The notes beneath the pieces were generated by a model. That model ran no database searches, was not told where the DNA came from, and was given only the letters and a program-made list of their open reading frames with translations. From MGBC131033 sp910585655 (GTDB taxonomy: Bacteria > Bacillota > Clostridia > Lachnospirales > Lachnospiraceae), in NCBI GenBank assembly GCA_949502025.1, contig CATBCG010000071.1, positions 123,481-187,480 on the forward strand: a DNA stretch of 64,000 nt. The letters are read 5' to 3'. Every line of letters starts with the position of its first letter. The stretch's first letter is position 1. A program made the translations under genes and the position numbers. Of the stretch, positions 34,688 to 43,399 are shown piece by piece.

Positions 34688-36018
34688 TCGTATCTCCCCC
34701 TTACCATTGGAACCGCACCAAACCTACCACTCAAATAAGCTTTTAAAGTATCCTGACCTTTTTTGACTTCAAAGTCAGAAAATGGCTTTAAGGTAGATTC
34801 ACCCATTTGAGTTTTTTCAATAAACCAGATCTCATCTTGGCGGAAGTTATCTAAATTTATTAAGTTTACATCATGTGCAGTAAAAATAATCTGGTTACTT
34901 CCTTCTTGTACTCTACGCGCAAATTCATCAAGTAAAAACAGGGAAAGTTTTGTGTGTAAACTTCTATCAATCTCATCAATAAAGTAAATAGTTGGATTTT
35001 TACCAATGGTAAATAGCATTGGAAGTAAATCAACCAAACGCTGTGTACCATCCGATTCTTCGTCTATATTAAATTGAACTTTTTTTCTATTTAGTTGATG
35101 GTTAAATTTAAGCTGAACCAAAGTAGTCCTTTTCTTTTTGTTTTCTGCAAAAATAAAATATCTTCCAGCCAAATTTACGATTCCATTTTTAATTTCTTCA
35201 ATATCTTCCACAATTTCTTTGGGCAAATCCAGCTTCTGTGCAAATTCATGGAAATCAATTTCATCACTTGCCACAGAAATCTCATAGACACCTGTATCCA
35301 TCTTATCTAGCATTCCTGCGATATAATTACGCAGATCTTCATCCGCTTTCATACGAATTGGAAGTGCCTGAACTGTAGTTTCAGGGAAAATAACCTGCAG
35401 ATTTTTAAACCAGCGGATAATTTTCTCTGCCTTTTTGATTCCATTATCATACAGTTTATATAAGAAAAGCTGATTTTTCTGACTCTCTTGAATACTCTCT
35501 TTGAGAATATCAGCCAAGATCCTATCCTTGGATTTGTTGCGTGCAAATCTTGATTCAATTTCTATCTTTGTTTTACCATTCTCATCTGTAACACGAGTAA
35601 ATAACGGCTCAAGATCTTTTTCAGTCAACTGCATCAACCATTCTTCATACACCTGACGTCGATCCAAGGAAAAACCGTACTCATAAATTTCTCCTTCTAG
35701 GTAAAACATAAACTGGAAGAAAGAGATTCCTTCCAGATCTTCAAAATCACCTCTAAACTGATTGATACCCGTTCCTTTTCCACTTTTCTGTCCAGCAACG
35801 ATATAATCCCGGGCAAAATCAATTGATTCGATGAAGGAAGATTTACCTGATGCATTGGGTCCAAAAAAGCCACCACGCCGCAATACTTTCCATTCACCAG
35901 CTTTTGTTGTGATTGTTTTCAAAAAACGCTCATTCGTGCTTTTTTCCGTTGGAAACATACTAAACTCTACGGGATGTCCAATGGATTTAAAATTACTTAC
36001 AATGTACCGTAAAAGCAT
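34684..36018 (-). CDS. AAA family ATPase (AbiLi/RloA-like defence component)
   Basis: 444 residues, ABC/SMC-like AAA15/AAA21 group: Walker A GPNASGKSSFIES (about residue 52), a long helical middle, signature-region ESDGTQRLVDLLP, Walker B IYFIDEIDRSLH and switch His in IIFTAHDVNLI. It should sense an infection cue and license its partner RloB, by analogy with AbiL and PARIS. Start: ATG 36018 is 6 nt after GGAGGG; the ATG two codons upstream abuts it. First gene of the pair. Confidence 0.87.
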   Translation of the reverse strand: MLLRYIVSNFKSIGHPVEFSMFPTEKSTNERFLKTITTKAGEWKVLRRGGFFGPNASGKSSFIESIDFARDYIVAGQKSGKGTGINQFRGDFEDLEGISFFQFMFYLEGEIYEYGFSLDRRQVYEEWLMQLTEKDLEPLFTRVTDENGKTKIEIESRFARNKSKDRILADILKESIQESQKNQLFLYKLYDNGIKKAEKIIRWFKNLQVIFPETTVQALPIRMKADEDLRNYIAGMLDKMDTGVYEISVASDEIDFHEFAQKLDLPKEIVEDIEEIKNGIVNLAGRYFIFAENKKKRTTLVQLKFNHQLNRKKVQFNIDEESDGTQRLVDLLPMLFTIGKNPTIYFIDEIDRSLHTKLSLFLLDEFARRVQEGSNQIIFTAHDVNLINLDNFRQDEIWFIEKTQMGESTLKPFSDFEVKKGQDTLKAYLSGRFGAVPMVRGRYE

Positions 36019-36173
36019 TCTCATCCCTCCTTTTCTAACCTAGCTTTCATTCGTCTAAACGATATCCCATAGTCTCCATTGACAAGTGTTTACGGGATGT
36101 TTAAAGATTGGCATTGACAAAGATAATTTTTGTCTGTTTCACCACCATATATACGCCACAAAACTTCAGTTTT

Positions 36174-36202
36174 ATTATATTGTAAAAAGTCGAAATTTAC
36201 AA
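36174..36202 (-). promoter_or_regulatory. Promoter of the AbiL-like operon
   Basis: Minus strand TTGTAA (36197-36202), 17-bp spacer, TATAAT (36174-36179). Confidence 0.65.
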
Positions 36203-36261
36203 GCCCTCAATCTGGTAGAATTTTCTAAAGCAGATATTTTTCAACTTCCTTTGTGATTTAC

Positions 36262-36290
36262 TTGACGTACCTCTATTCTTTCTATACAAT
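36262..36290 (+). promoter_or_regulatory. Promoter of icd
   Basis: TTGACG (36262-36267), 17-bp spacer, TACAAT (36285-36290). Confidence 0.75.
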
Positions 36291-36333
36291 AAACTCATAA
36301 ACGCCTGAACGTTTTGAAAGGAGAGTATAAGCA

Positions 36334-37542
36334 ATGAACAGGATTAAAATGACTACCCCGCTTGTAGAAATGGACGGGGACGAAATGACGAGGATCATCT
36401 GGCAGATGATCAAAGACGAACTGCTTCTGCCGTTTGTCGAACTGAACACCGAATATTACGATCTGGGACTGCCGTACCGGAATGAAACGGACGACCAGGT
36501 TACGGTAGACAGCGCAGAAGCCACCAAAAAATATGGTGTAGCCGTCAAATGCGCTACCATCACCCCAAACGCTGCCCGTATGCCGGAATATCATCTAAAG
36601 GAAATGTGGAAAAGCCCGAACGCTACCATCCGGGCAATTTTAGACGGTACAGTATTCCGCGCGCCTATCCTTGTCAAAGGGATTGAACCTTATGTCAGAA
36701 ATTGGACAAGACCTATCACCATTGCCAGACATGCTTACGGCGATATTTACAAAGCTTCCGAACTGAAAATTCCTGGTGCCGGAAAAGCCGAACTGGTCTA
36801 TACGGCAGCGGACGGAAGCGAAACCCGCGAATTGATTCATCAGTTTGAGGGAGCTGGTATCCTTCAGGGGATGCACAACCTAACCGATTCTATTGAGAGC
36901 TTTGCCCGTAGCTGTATGAGCTTTGCCGTAGATACCAAGCAGGACTTATGGTTTGCTACCAAGGATACGATTTCTAAAAAATACGACCATACTTTTAAAG
37001 ATATTTTTCAGGAAATTTATGAAAAAGAATATGCCACGCAGTTTGAAAAGCTGGGCATTGAATATTTCTATACGTTGATCGACGACGCCGTTGCCCGTGT
37101 GATCCGCTCCGAAGGCGGCTATATCTGGGCATGTAAGAACTATGACGGCGATGTTATGAGCGATATGCTGGCGACAGCCTTTGGCTCTCTTTCGATGATG
37201 ACCTCCGTCCTGGTTTCTCCAAAGGGCGTTTATGAATATGAAGCCGCCCACGGAACGGTACAGCGCCATTACTATAAGCATTTAAAAGGAGAAGAAACGT
37301 CTACGAACTCCATCGCTACCATCTTCGCCTGGACAGGCGCTTTGCGTAAACGAGGCGAATTAGACGGTAATACTGCTCTGATGGATTTTTCCGATAAGTT
37401 AGAAGCAGCCTGTATCGCTACCGTAGAAGCCGGAAAGATGACAAAAGATTTGGCGTTGATTACGACTTTGAAAGAGGTTACGCCGTTGAATACAGAAGCG
37501 TTTATTAAGGCGGTTCGAGCTACTTTAGAGGAAATGCTCTAA
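36334..37542 (+). CDS. icd: NADP-dependent isocitrate dehydrogenase (eukaryote-type homodimer)
   Basis: 402 residues, the length of the homodimeric NADP-IDH subgroup also found in eukaryotes. VEMDGDEMTRIIW starts the substrate region, SPNATIRAILDGTVFRAPI contains the phosphorylatable Ser loop, and the metal-binding Asp lies in ..LIDDAVARVIRSEGGYIWACKNYDGD. It oxidises isocitrate to 2-oxoglutarate, mainly for glutamate synthesis in anaerobes. Monocistronic with its own promoter and terminator. Ribosome site GGAGAG. Confidence 0.97.
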   Translation: MNRIKMTTPLVEMDGDEMTRIIWQMIKDELLLPFVELNTEYYDLGLPYRNETDDQVTVDSAEATKKYGVAVKCATITPNAARMPEYHLKEMWKSPNATIRAILDGTVFRAPILVKGIEPYVRNWTRPITIARHAYGDIYKASELKIPGAGKAELVYTAADGSETRELIHQFEGAGILQGMHNLTDSIESFARSCMSFAVDTKQDLWFATKDTISKKYDHTFKDIFQEIYEKEYATQFEKLGIEYFYTLIDDAVARVIRSEGGYIWACKNYDGDVMSDMLATAFGSLSMMTSVLVSPKGVYEYEAAHGTVQRHYYKHLKGEETSTNSIATIFAWTGALRKRGELDGNTALMDFSDKLEAACIATVEAGKMTKDLALITTLKEVTPLNTEAFIKAVRATLEEML

Positions 37543-37561
37543 AGTTTTATGAAATGACAAA

Positions 37562-37597
37562 GGAGACAATCTGTTTGTTCCGGATTGTCTCCCTTTT
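37562..37597 (+). terminator. Intrinsic terminator of icd
   Basis: Perfect 10-bp stem GGAGACAATC (37562-37571) with GATTGTCTCC (37583-37592), then CTTTTT. A 16-nt remnant of the 71-nt repeat end (GTGGAATTCTTTTTCA, 37599-37614) follows. Confidence 0.9.
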
Positions 37598-37618
37598 TGT
37601 GGAATTCTTTTTCATCAC

Positions 37619-37828
37619 TTATCTTAGGCACAGGAACATAAGAATCACCAGCACCAGAAAAATAGGACCGAATACCATCAGGGCAGAAATAATCATGGCT
37701 GGGATATCCGTCTTTTCCAGCTTCATATGTTCGTCCCGTTTTCTGGCGTCCCGGAGCGTTTCTCCGTGTTTTTCTCCCTCTTCTTTTAGGTACTCAAAAC
37801 TTCGATCCAGCTTCTTCTGAAAAAGCAT
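37619..37828 (-). CDS. Small membrane protein at the end of the opp operon
   Basis: 69 residues: a charged, helical first half (FQKKLDRSFEYLKEEGEKHG) and one C-terminal membrane helix (IPAMIISALMVFGPIFLVLV). It follows oppF by 18 nt with a GGAG ribosome site, so is translated as the last gene of the transporter operon. Unrecognised; a transporter accessory subunit is possible. Confidence 0.75.
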   Translation of the reverse strand: MLFQKKLDRSFEYLKEEGEKHGETLRDARKRDEHMKLEKTDIPAMIISALMVFGPIFLVLVILMFLCLR

Positions 37829-37846
37829 TGCGGCTCCGCTCCTTCC

Positions 37847-39364
37847 CTACTTTTCGTCGCTGTATATGCCCAGCTTATGATGACATGCCACAAAATGCCC
37901 TGGCGCTACTTCGTCCATCACCGGCGTTACCTGCTTACAGATATCTGTACAATAACGGCAGCGGGTATGGAATTTACAGCCGGTCGGCGGCTTGATTGGG
38001 CTAGGAATATCTCCCTCTAAGATAATCGTTTCGCGGTTGTCGTCCAAATCTGTTGTCGGAATAGCGGAGAGCAACGCCTCGGTATATGGATGGGTCGGAT
38101 GCTCATAAAGCTCTTCCGTTGTCGCCAACTCCACCATATTGCCTAAATACATCACGCCTACACGGTCGCTGATGTACTTAATAACACTTAAATCATGCGA
38201 AATAAACAGGTAGGTCAGGTTTTCCTTTTCCTTTAAGTCTAAAAGCAGGTTGATAACCTGGGACTGAATCGACACATCCAATGCAGAAACAGCCTCGTCG
38301 CAAACGACGAACTTAGGCTTTAATGCCAGAGAACGGGCAATGCCGATACGCTGTCTCTGTCCACCGGAAAACTGATGTGGATAACGATGGATAAAATACG
38401 GCGCCAATCCGCAGTCTTCCATTGTCTGTAGGATATAATCCTGCATCTTCTCATCGTTTTTCTGAAAATATTTATGCGCCAAAAGCCCCTCGCCGATGAT
38501 CTGCCCTACGGTCATACGTGGGTTAAGAGAGGAGTATGGATCCTGGAAGATCAACTGCAAATCCTTCCGTAAAAAGCGGATTTCCTTTTCGGAGAGCTTC
38601 GCTAAATTGACCCCTTTATCCCGATACGCCGCATGTTTTTCATAGTCCGGATGCTTTTTTACTGTCTCTAACAAACGATAAATTTCCTCTCTTGCCGCAG
38701 ACAATTCTTTTTCGTTTTGCTCTAACAGCTCCTGGTTTTTATCAATTTTGTTTTTCTTGCTTTCCGACGGCTTTGCATCAAATGCCACCTGCAAATCGTG
38801 GATTTTGGTTCGCAGGCGATACCCCTCTGCTGCCAATTTGTGTTCCTTTAATAAAATCGGGGATACTTCCGCTAAATTGTCCGACACAAAAAATCCGCCG
38901 ATTAGCTCTACGATATCCAAATATTGCTCTCTTTCCTCTCGCTGCGCCGCTCTCCAGGCTTCTAGCGCCTGATAGCCTTCCTCGCTGTCCGGATTCTGCG
39001 CCTCATAATGCGCTTTTGCCGCCGCCTCTTTCTGCACAGCCTCCTGCCATTTCTTTTTCCGATCCGGCAGGTTCTTTAACGTGTCCTCCACATAGTGAGG
39101 AGCCATCTCGTCAATATCCCGTCCGTAATAAAGGGTACGTCCTGCCGTCTGATGGTAAAGCTGTAAAATAACGCGCCCCAACGTTGACTTTCCGCAGCCG
39201 CTTTCCCCTACCAGTCCGAAGGTCTCTCCCTCATAGATATCTAAGGAAATCCCATCGTTAGCTTTGACATAGAGCTGTTCACCGCCCATTCCCTTCTTTA
39301 CCGGGAAATACTGCTTTAAGTCCTCCAAATGCAGCAGTACTTTTTTATCCTGCTTATTTTCCAT
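37847..39364 (-). CDS. oppF: Oligopeptide ABC transporter ATP-binding protein OppF-like, with large insertion
   Basis: 505 residues, against about 310-330 for normal OppF. Walker A GESGCGKST (about 53-61), Q-loop LIFQDPYSSLNP, signature SGGQRQRIGIARSL, Walker B KFVVCDEAVSALD, and the Opp C-terminal Cys cluster (CKFHTRCRYC, then C, 4Fe-4S or zinc type). Between Walker A and the Q-loop, about residues 85-255 are extra, highly charged and helical. It powers peptide import with OppD. Overlaps oppD by 11 nt. Confidence 0.93.
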   Translation of the reverse strand: MENKQDKKVLLHLEDLKQYFPVKKGMGGEQLYVKANDGISLDIYEGETFGLVGESGCGKSTLGRVILQLYHQTAGRTLYYGRDIDEMAPHYVEDTLKNLPDRKKKWQEAVQKEAAAKAHYEAQNPDSEEGYQALEAWRAAQREEREQYLDIVELIGGFFVSDNLAEVSPILLKEHKLAAEGYRLRTKIHDLQVAFDAKPSESKKNKIDKNQELLEQNEKELSAAREEIYRLLETVKKHPDYEKHAAYRDKGVNLAKLSEKEIRFLRKDLQLIFQDPYSSLNPRMTVGQIIGEGLLAHKYFQKNDEKMQDYILQTMEDCGLAPYFIHRYPHQFSGGQRQRIGIARSLALKPKFVVCDEAVSALDVSIQSQVINLLLDLKEKENLTYLFISHDLSVIKYISDRVGVMYLGNMVELATTEELYEHPTHPYTEALLSAIPTTDLDDNRETIILEGDIPSPIKPPTGCKFHTRCRYCTDICKQVTPVMDEVAPGHFVACHHKLGIYSDEK

Positions 39365-40349
39365 GAGTTCTCACTCCTTTCTCCGGATAGAAGCAGCGAA
39401 TCGTATGACCTGACTCAATTTCTTCTAATGCAGGCTCCTCTGCCCGGCATTTATCGGTGGCATATTTACACCTTGGCGCAAACTTACATCCCTTTGGCAG
39501 ATCCAATGGGTGCGGCACTGCGCCAGGAATCGCCTCCAAACGTACCCCGGTCGGGGTATCCAGCCTTGGGATGGATACCATCAATCCTTCTGTATATGGA
39601 TGAGAATATGGATTTTCTTTACCAAATATCGTCCTCACATCTGCCATTTCCACTACCTGACCGCAGTACATAACAGCCACATCGTCTGCCATTTCCTTGA
39701 TAACGCCCAAGTCGTGAGTAATAAACAGAATCGAAGTTCCGTTGCTGTCTTTTAATTCGTTCATCAGACGCAGAATCTGTGCCTGAATGGTTACATCAAG
39801 CGCCGTCGTCGGCTCGTCTGCAATCAACAGCTTCGGACGACATGCCAACGCCATAGCGATCATGACACGCTGTCTCATTCCGCCGGAAAGCTGATGCGGA
39901 TACTGTTGTGCCACTGCCTCCGGATTCGGAATCTTTACCGCGGAAAGCATTTCCACGACCATTCGTCTGGCTTCTTTTTTCTTTAAACCCTGGTGAATGA
40001 TAAATGGTTCTGCTACCTGCCGTTCTATCGTAAAAATCGGATTTAAGCTGGTCATCGGCTCCTGGAAAATGACAGAAATCTCATTTCCCCTGACTTTACA
40101 CATATCCTTTACGGATACCTCTGCCAGATCTCTTCCGTCGAAAATAACCTTGCCGCTGTCAATATAACCATTGCCGTCTAATAGCTTTAAAATACTCATT
40201 GCCGAAACGCTCTTGCCGCTTCCGCTCTCCCCTACGACTCCAAGGGTTTTTCCTTCCTCTACATGGTAGGATACCCCGTTTACCGCTTTTACAGTACCAC
40301 GCTTTGTACTGAAAAATGTATGCAAATCCTGTAATTCCAGTAATGCCAT
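39354..40349 (-). CDS. oppD: Oligopeptide ABC transporter ATP-binding protein OppD-like
   Basis: 331 residues, normal length. Walker A GESGSGKSVSAMS, Q-loop VIFQEPMTSLNP, signature LSGGMRQRVMIAMAL, Walker B LLIADEPTTALD, and the C-terminal oligopeptide-type Cys cluster (GCKFAPRCKYATDKCRAEEP). Forms the heterodimeric motor with the OppF-like protein. 9 nt after the permease gene, ribosome site AGGAG. Confidence 0.96.
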   Translation of the reverse strand: MALLELQDLHTFFSTKRGTVKAVNGVSYHVEEGKTLGVVGESGSGKSVSAMSILKLLDGNGYIDSGKVIFDGRDLAEVSVKDMCKVRGNEISVIFQEPMTSLNPIFTIERQVAEPFIIHQGLKKKEARRMVVEMLSAVKIPNPEAVAQQYPHQLSGGMRQRVMIAMALACRPKLLIADEPTTALDVTIQAQILRLMNELKDSNGTSILFITHDLGVIKEMADDVAVMYCGQVVEMADVRTIFGKENPYSHPYTEGLMVSIPRLDTPTGVRLEAIPGAVPHPLDLPKGCKFAPRCKYATDKCRAEEPALEEIESGHTIRCFYPEKGVRTHGK

Positions 40350-40358
40350 TGTATTCTC

Positions 40359-42185
40359 CTACCTTTCGTTAGATTTCGGATCGATTGCGTCGCGCAAGCC
40401 GTCGCCGATCAGATTGATACAAATTACACAAATACCAAGGATGATAGACGGGAATACCCATCTCCACCAATAGTTCTGGATGACTACCGAGTTAAAACAA
40501 CCCGTAAGCATATTTCCCCAGGTTGGTCGCGGCAACGCCACACCAAAGCCTAAGAAAGAAAGACTACTCTCTGTCAGCATCGACGTTGCGAAAGAAAGCG
40601 TCGCCTGTACGATAATAACCGAAATCACATTTGGAATGATGTGTTTAAATACAATTGACATCTGTTTAACGCCCATCGCTCTGGCTGCCGTTACAAATTC
40701 CTGCTCACGTTCCGACAAGACCTGCGCACGCACGAGCCTTGCAAGACCAGTCCAGGAAAGAACACCCAACACCACCATGATCATTAAAATACGCTGTGTT
40801 TCTGTCATACGACCGCCGACAATGGAAGATAAAATCATGGCAAACGGCAGGAATGGCAGAGAAGAAACCATCTCTGTAATACGCTGCAGTACCATATCCA
40901 CCTTGCCGCCGAAAAAGCCAGAAATACCTCCTACAATAATACCCAATACCGTAGAAATCACTACCGAAATCGCACCGATTGTCATAGTCATCTTTCCGCC
41001 GTTGATCAGACGGTTAAACAAATCTCTGCCCAGTTCATCGGTTCCTAACAAATATCCTTTTAGACCAAACGTAACTACTTTTCCGGACTCTCCTACTACG
41101 TAATTCTGATAGTAACCCGTATAAACATTGGCGATTGGTTCCTTCGTAACACTGGACGGAATATCTGTCTGCCCATAATTGTTCTGTCCCCAGGCTACTA
41201 ACTTCCCATCTTCTGTCAGTGCTGTATAATGGAAACGTCCACCCTGCATAGAGACAATTTTAGAGCTGGTCTCCGGTACATCCTTCTCTCCTTTTGTCGC
41301 GTTGCCCCAAACTACAACCTTACCGTCTTCTGTCAACGCCGCACAGGATTGACCGCTGGCAGCAATATCTATTACACCGCTCTCTAGTTCCTCCGGAACT
41401 TCCGAATACATATTTTTCTGACTACCCAAATACAACACTTCGCCCTCTTTGGACAGACCAATCATTGCGTCTGCAGTAAACGCTACTTTGGCGATCTTTC
41501 CCTGCTGCTTTTGTTTGACTCTGACATCCGTTACTGCACTGTTTCCCCAGGTATAGCAATTTCCTTTTTCCGTTACGACTGCAGATACCTGATACCCGGC
41601 TATCATCTGAACAATCTTTCCGTTACGAGTAGCATCCGGATCGACGTCTAACTGTTTTAGCCGCCCGTTTCCCCAAGCAATGATTTCATTATCTGATGTC
41701 AGCGCCAGCACATGATCATATCCGGCAGCTACATCAATCACTTTTTTGCCATATAGTTCTTTTGGCAAGTCTTTTAAATTGATGTTCGGGGTAATCTGTG
41801 TTTTTCCCCAAATGTAAAATGTTCCGTTTTTATCAATTCCTACACCATAGCTAGGACCGATGGAAATTTTGACAGCATTTTTTTTCAATTCTGCCGGAAG
41901 TTTCATCATATCAAAACCAGGCGCGATGTTTGTCTGCGTACTTTCCTGAAAGGATAAATCCAGCTTATATTTCATCGGTGCAATCAATACAAACAGGAAA
42001 ATACATAAGAAAACAATAATTCCTGTCATCGCCAGCTTATTACTAAGAAAATTTTTGATAACCGTACGCATTGGGCTCTGCATCTGTTCTTCCTGCAGAA
42101 TCGAATCAATGTCCTGCTTTCTTCCAAACAACTTCCCGAATAACACGGAAGAGAAGCCCTTGGATTTTTTCTTATTTTTACTCAT
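40359..42185 (-). CDS. oppC: OppC-type permease with an inserted RCC1-like beta-propeller
   Basis: 608 residues, twice the usual length. TM1 lies at 52-69. Residues 100-375 hold about seven repeats of RCC1 type, each near A-G-x-x-H/S-x-x-A-L-T-x-x-G-x-v-x-x-W-G: for example VAAGYDHVLALTSDNEIIAW, IAASGQSCAALTEDGKVVVW and MQGGRFHYTALTEDGKLVAW. The permease then resumes with LLGTDELGRDLFNRLINGG, followed by five membrane helices and the EAA-type loop ERE..VTAARAMGVKQMSIVFKHI. With the N-terminus inside, the propeller faces outside, near the substrate-binding lipoprotein. Role of the propeller is unknown. Confidence 0.95.
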   Translation of the reverse strand: MSKNKKKSKGFSSVLFGKLFGRKQDIDSILQEEQMQSPMRTVIKNFLSNKLAMTGIIVFLCIFLFVLIAPMKYKLDLSFQESTQTNIAPGFDMMKLPAELKKNAVKISIGPSYGVGIDKNGTFYIWGKTQITPNINLKDLPKELYGKKVIDVAAGYDHVLALTSDNEIIAWGNGRLKQLDVDPDATRNGKIVQMIAGYQVSAVVTEKGNCYTWGNSAVTDVRVKQKQQGKIAKVAFTADAMIGLSKEGEVLYLGSQKNMYSEVPEELESGVIDIAASGQSCAALTEDGKVVVWGNATKGEKDVPETSSKIVSMQGGRFHYTALTEDGKLVAWGQNNYGQTDIPSSVTKEPIANVYTGYYQNYVVGESGKVVTFGLKGYLLGTDELGRDLFNRLINGGKMTMTIGAISVVISTVLGIIVGGISGFFGGKVDMVLQRITEMVSSLPFLPFAMILSSIVGGRMTETQRILMIMVVLGVLSWTGLARLVRAQVLSEREQEFVTAARAMGVKQMSIVFKHIIPNVISVIIVQATLSFATSMLTESSLSFLGFGVALPRPTWGNMLTGCFNSVVIQNYWWRWVFPSIILGICVICINLIGDGLRDAIDPKSNER

Positions 42186-42203
42186 TCTTCTTCTCTCCTT
42201 ATG

Positions 42204-43190
42204 CTATTTTGTAATACGGATACGAGGATCGACGATACCATAACTTAGGTCGATAAGCAGGTTTCCGATCAATGTTACCACAATATAAAACATCTGAATC
42301 CCCATTGCCAAGTTATAATCCATATTGTTGAGCGCGCTTAAATAAACACGTCCCATACCATTTAATGCAAAGACAGATTCAATAACGATAGAACCGGAGA
42401 AAATACTAAGAAACCATCCTAAAATCAGCGTAATAACCGGAAGCAGAGCATTTCTCCAGGCATGAGAATAAATTACTACTCGCTCCTTTAAACCCTTTGC
42501 CCTTGCAGTACGGATATAATCCATCCGCAGCGCATCGATCATAGCCGCCCGCACATAACGGGTCATGCCGCCAAGAGAACTAACCGTCATAACAAACAGC
42601 GGCAACGCCAGATAATACATCCGATCTACAAAAAACTCAAACGCATTTCCCTGAAAATTCGGGGTATTCATACCACTGACCGGAAACCACCCTAACTTTA
42701 CGGCAAAAAAGAATATCGCCACCAAGGCAATGATAAACACCGGCACACTATACCCGACAATCGTAAAGACCTGTACCGCTGTATCAAACTTGGAAAACTT
42801 TTTCACCGCACAATAAATTCCCAACGGAATCGTAATCACCAAAGCTAACAAAACGGAAAAAATATTGATAAAAATAGTACTCTGCATTGGTGTCATCAGT
42901 GCTTCCAGGACAGGACGATTGTAAATGGAAGAAATACCAAAATCTAGGGTAACAACTGTTTTCATCCATTTTACATACCGAACCGGCAACGGATCATCCA
43001 GTCCTAATGTTTTTCTGGTATTTTGATAGATAATTTCAAACTGCTCATCGGTCATCGTATCCTTTAACGGTGCAACCTTCATCATTGCCGGATCCCCCGG
43101 AACCGCACTGTAGAGCGCAAATATGACTATCGACATCATTAAGAATACAAACACGATGTACAAAATTCTCTTTGCGATATATTTTAGCAT
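42204..43190 (-). CDS. oppB: Oligopeptide ABC transporter permease OppB-like
   Basis: 328 residues, six membrane helices. N-terminal YIAKRILYIVFVFLMMSIVIF and the periplasmic loop typical of OppB/DppB (about 32-95), then the EAA loop YIRTARAKGLKERVVIYSHA. Forms the membrane channel with the OppC-type subunit. Normal length, without insertions. It lies about 210 nt after the binding-protein gene, across two hairpins. Confidence 0.96.
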   Translation of the reverse strand: MLKYIAKRILYIVFVFLMMSIVIFALYSAVPGDPAMMKVAPLKDTMTDEQFEIIYQNTRKTLGLDDPLPVRYVKWMKTVVTLDFGISSIYNRPVLEALMTPMQSTIFINIFSVLLALVITIPLGIYCAVKKFSKFDTAVQVFTIVGYSVPVFIIALVAIFFFAVKLGWFPVSGMNTPNFQGNAFEFFVDRMYYLALPLFVMTVSSLGGMTRYVRAAMIDALRMDYIRTARAKGLKERVVIYSHAWRNALLPVITLILGWFLSIFSGSIVIESVFALNGMGRVYLSALNNMDYNLAMGIQMFYIVVTLIGNLLIDLSYGIVDPRIRITK

Positions 43191-43290
43191 CTCTCTACCT
43201 ACTTTCTCCCTCTATTGTTCTGTCCACTGCACTTCAAACGATACATTCATTTAAGGTGCAGTGAACAGACAGGATTTATCTGTAAGAAAA

Positions 43291-43371
43291 GGGGCATGAG
43301 ATCACAGGAATGCCCCATTGCCCCTTCCCCTTTTTAGAAACAGCGCCAAAACACTTGTCTGACGCTGTTTC
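43291..43371 (-). terminator. Two hairpins between the binding-protein gene and oppB
   Basis: Hairpin 1: GAAACAGCG (43337-43345) with CGCTGTTTC (43363-43371), no U-tract. Hairpin 2: GGGGCAT (43291-43297) with ATGCCCC (43310-43316), then TTTTCTT on the minus strand. Such elements usually give partial read-through, so the lipoprotein is made in excess of the permease. Confidence 0.7.
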
Positions 43372-43399
43372 TTATTTTTATAAGGCTAGTTGCTGCCTC

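Larger units (their letters stand above)
36025..36333. other. Intergenic region between divergent AbiL-like operon and icd
   Basis: AT-rich, contains both promoters (36174-36202 minus, 36262-36290 plus), a leader of about 150 nt for the AbiL-like operon with a small hairpin GACAAA-N7-TTTGTC and two TTGTCAATG repeats. No further gene seen. Confidence 0.6.

Noticed and set aside
36030..36330. Attachment sites or inverted repeats bordering the AbiL-like island
   Set aside because: Only short TTGTCAATG repeats are present; no integrase, tRNA or matching end at 33.9 kb.
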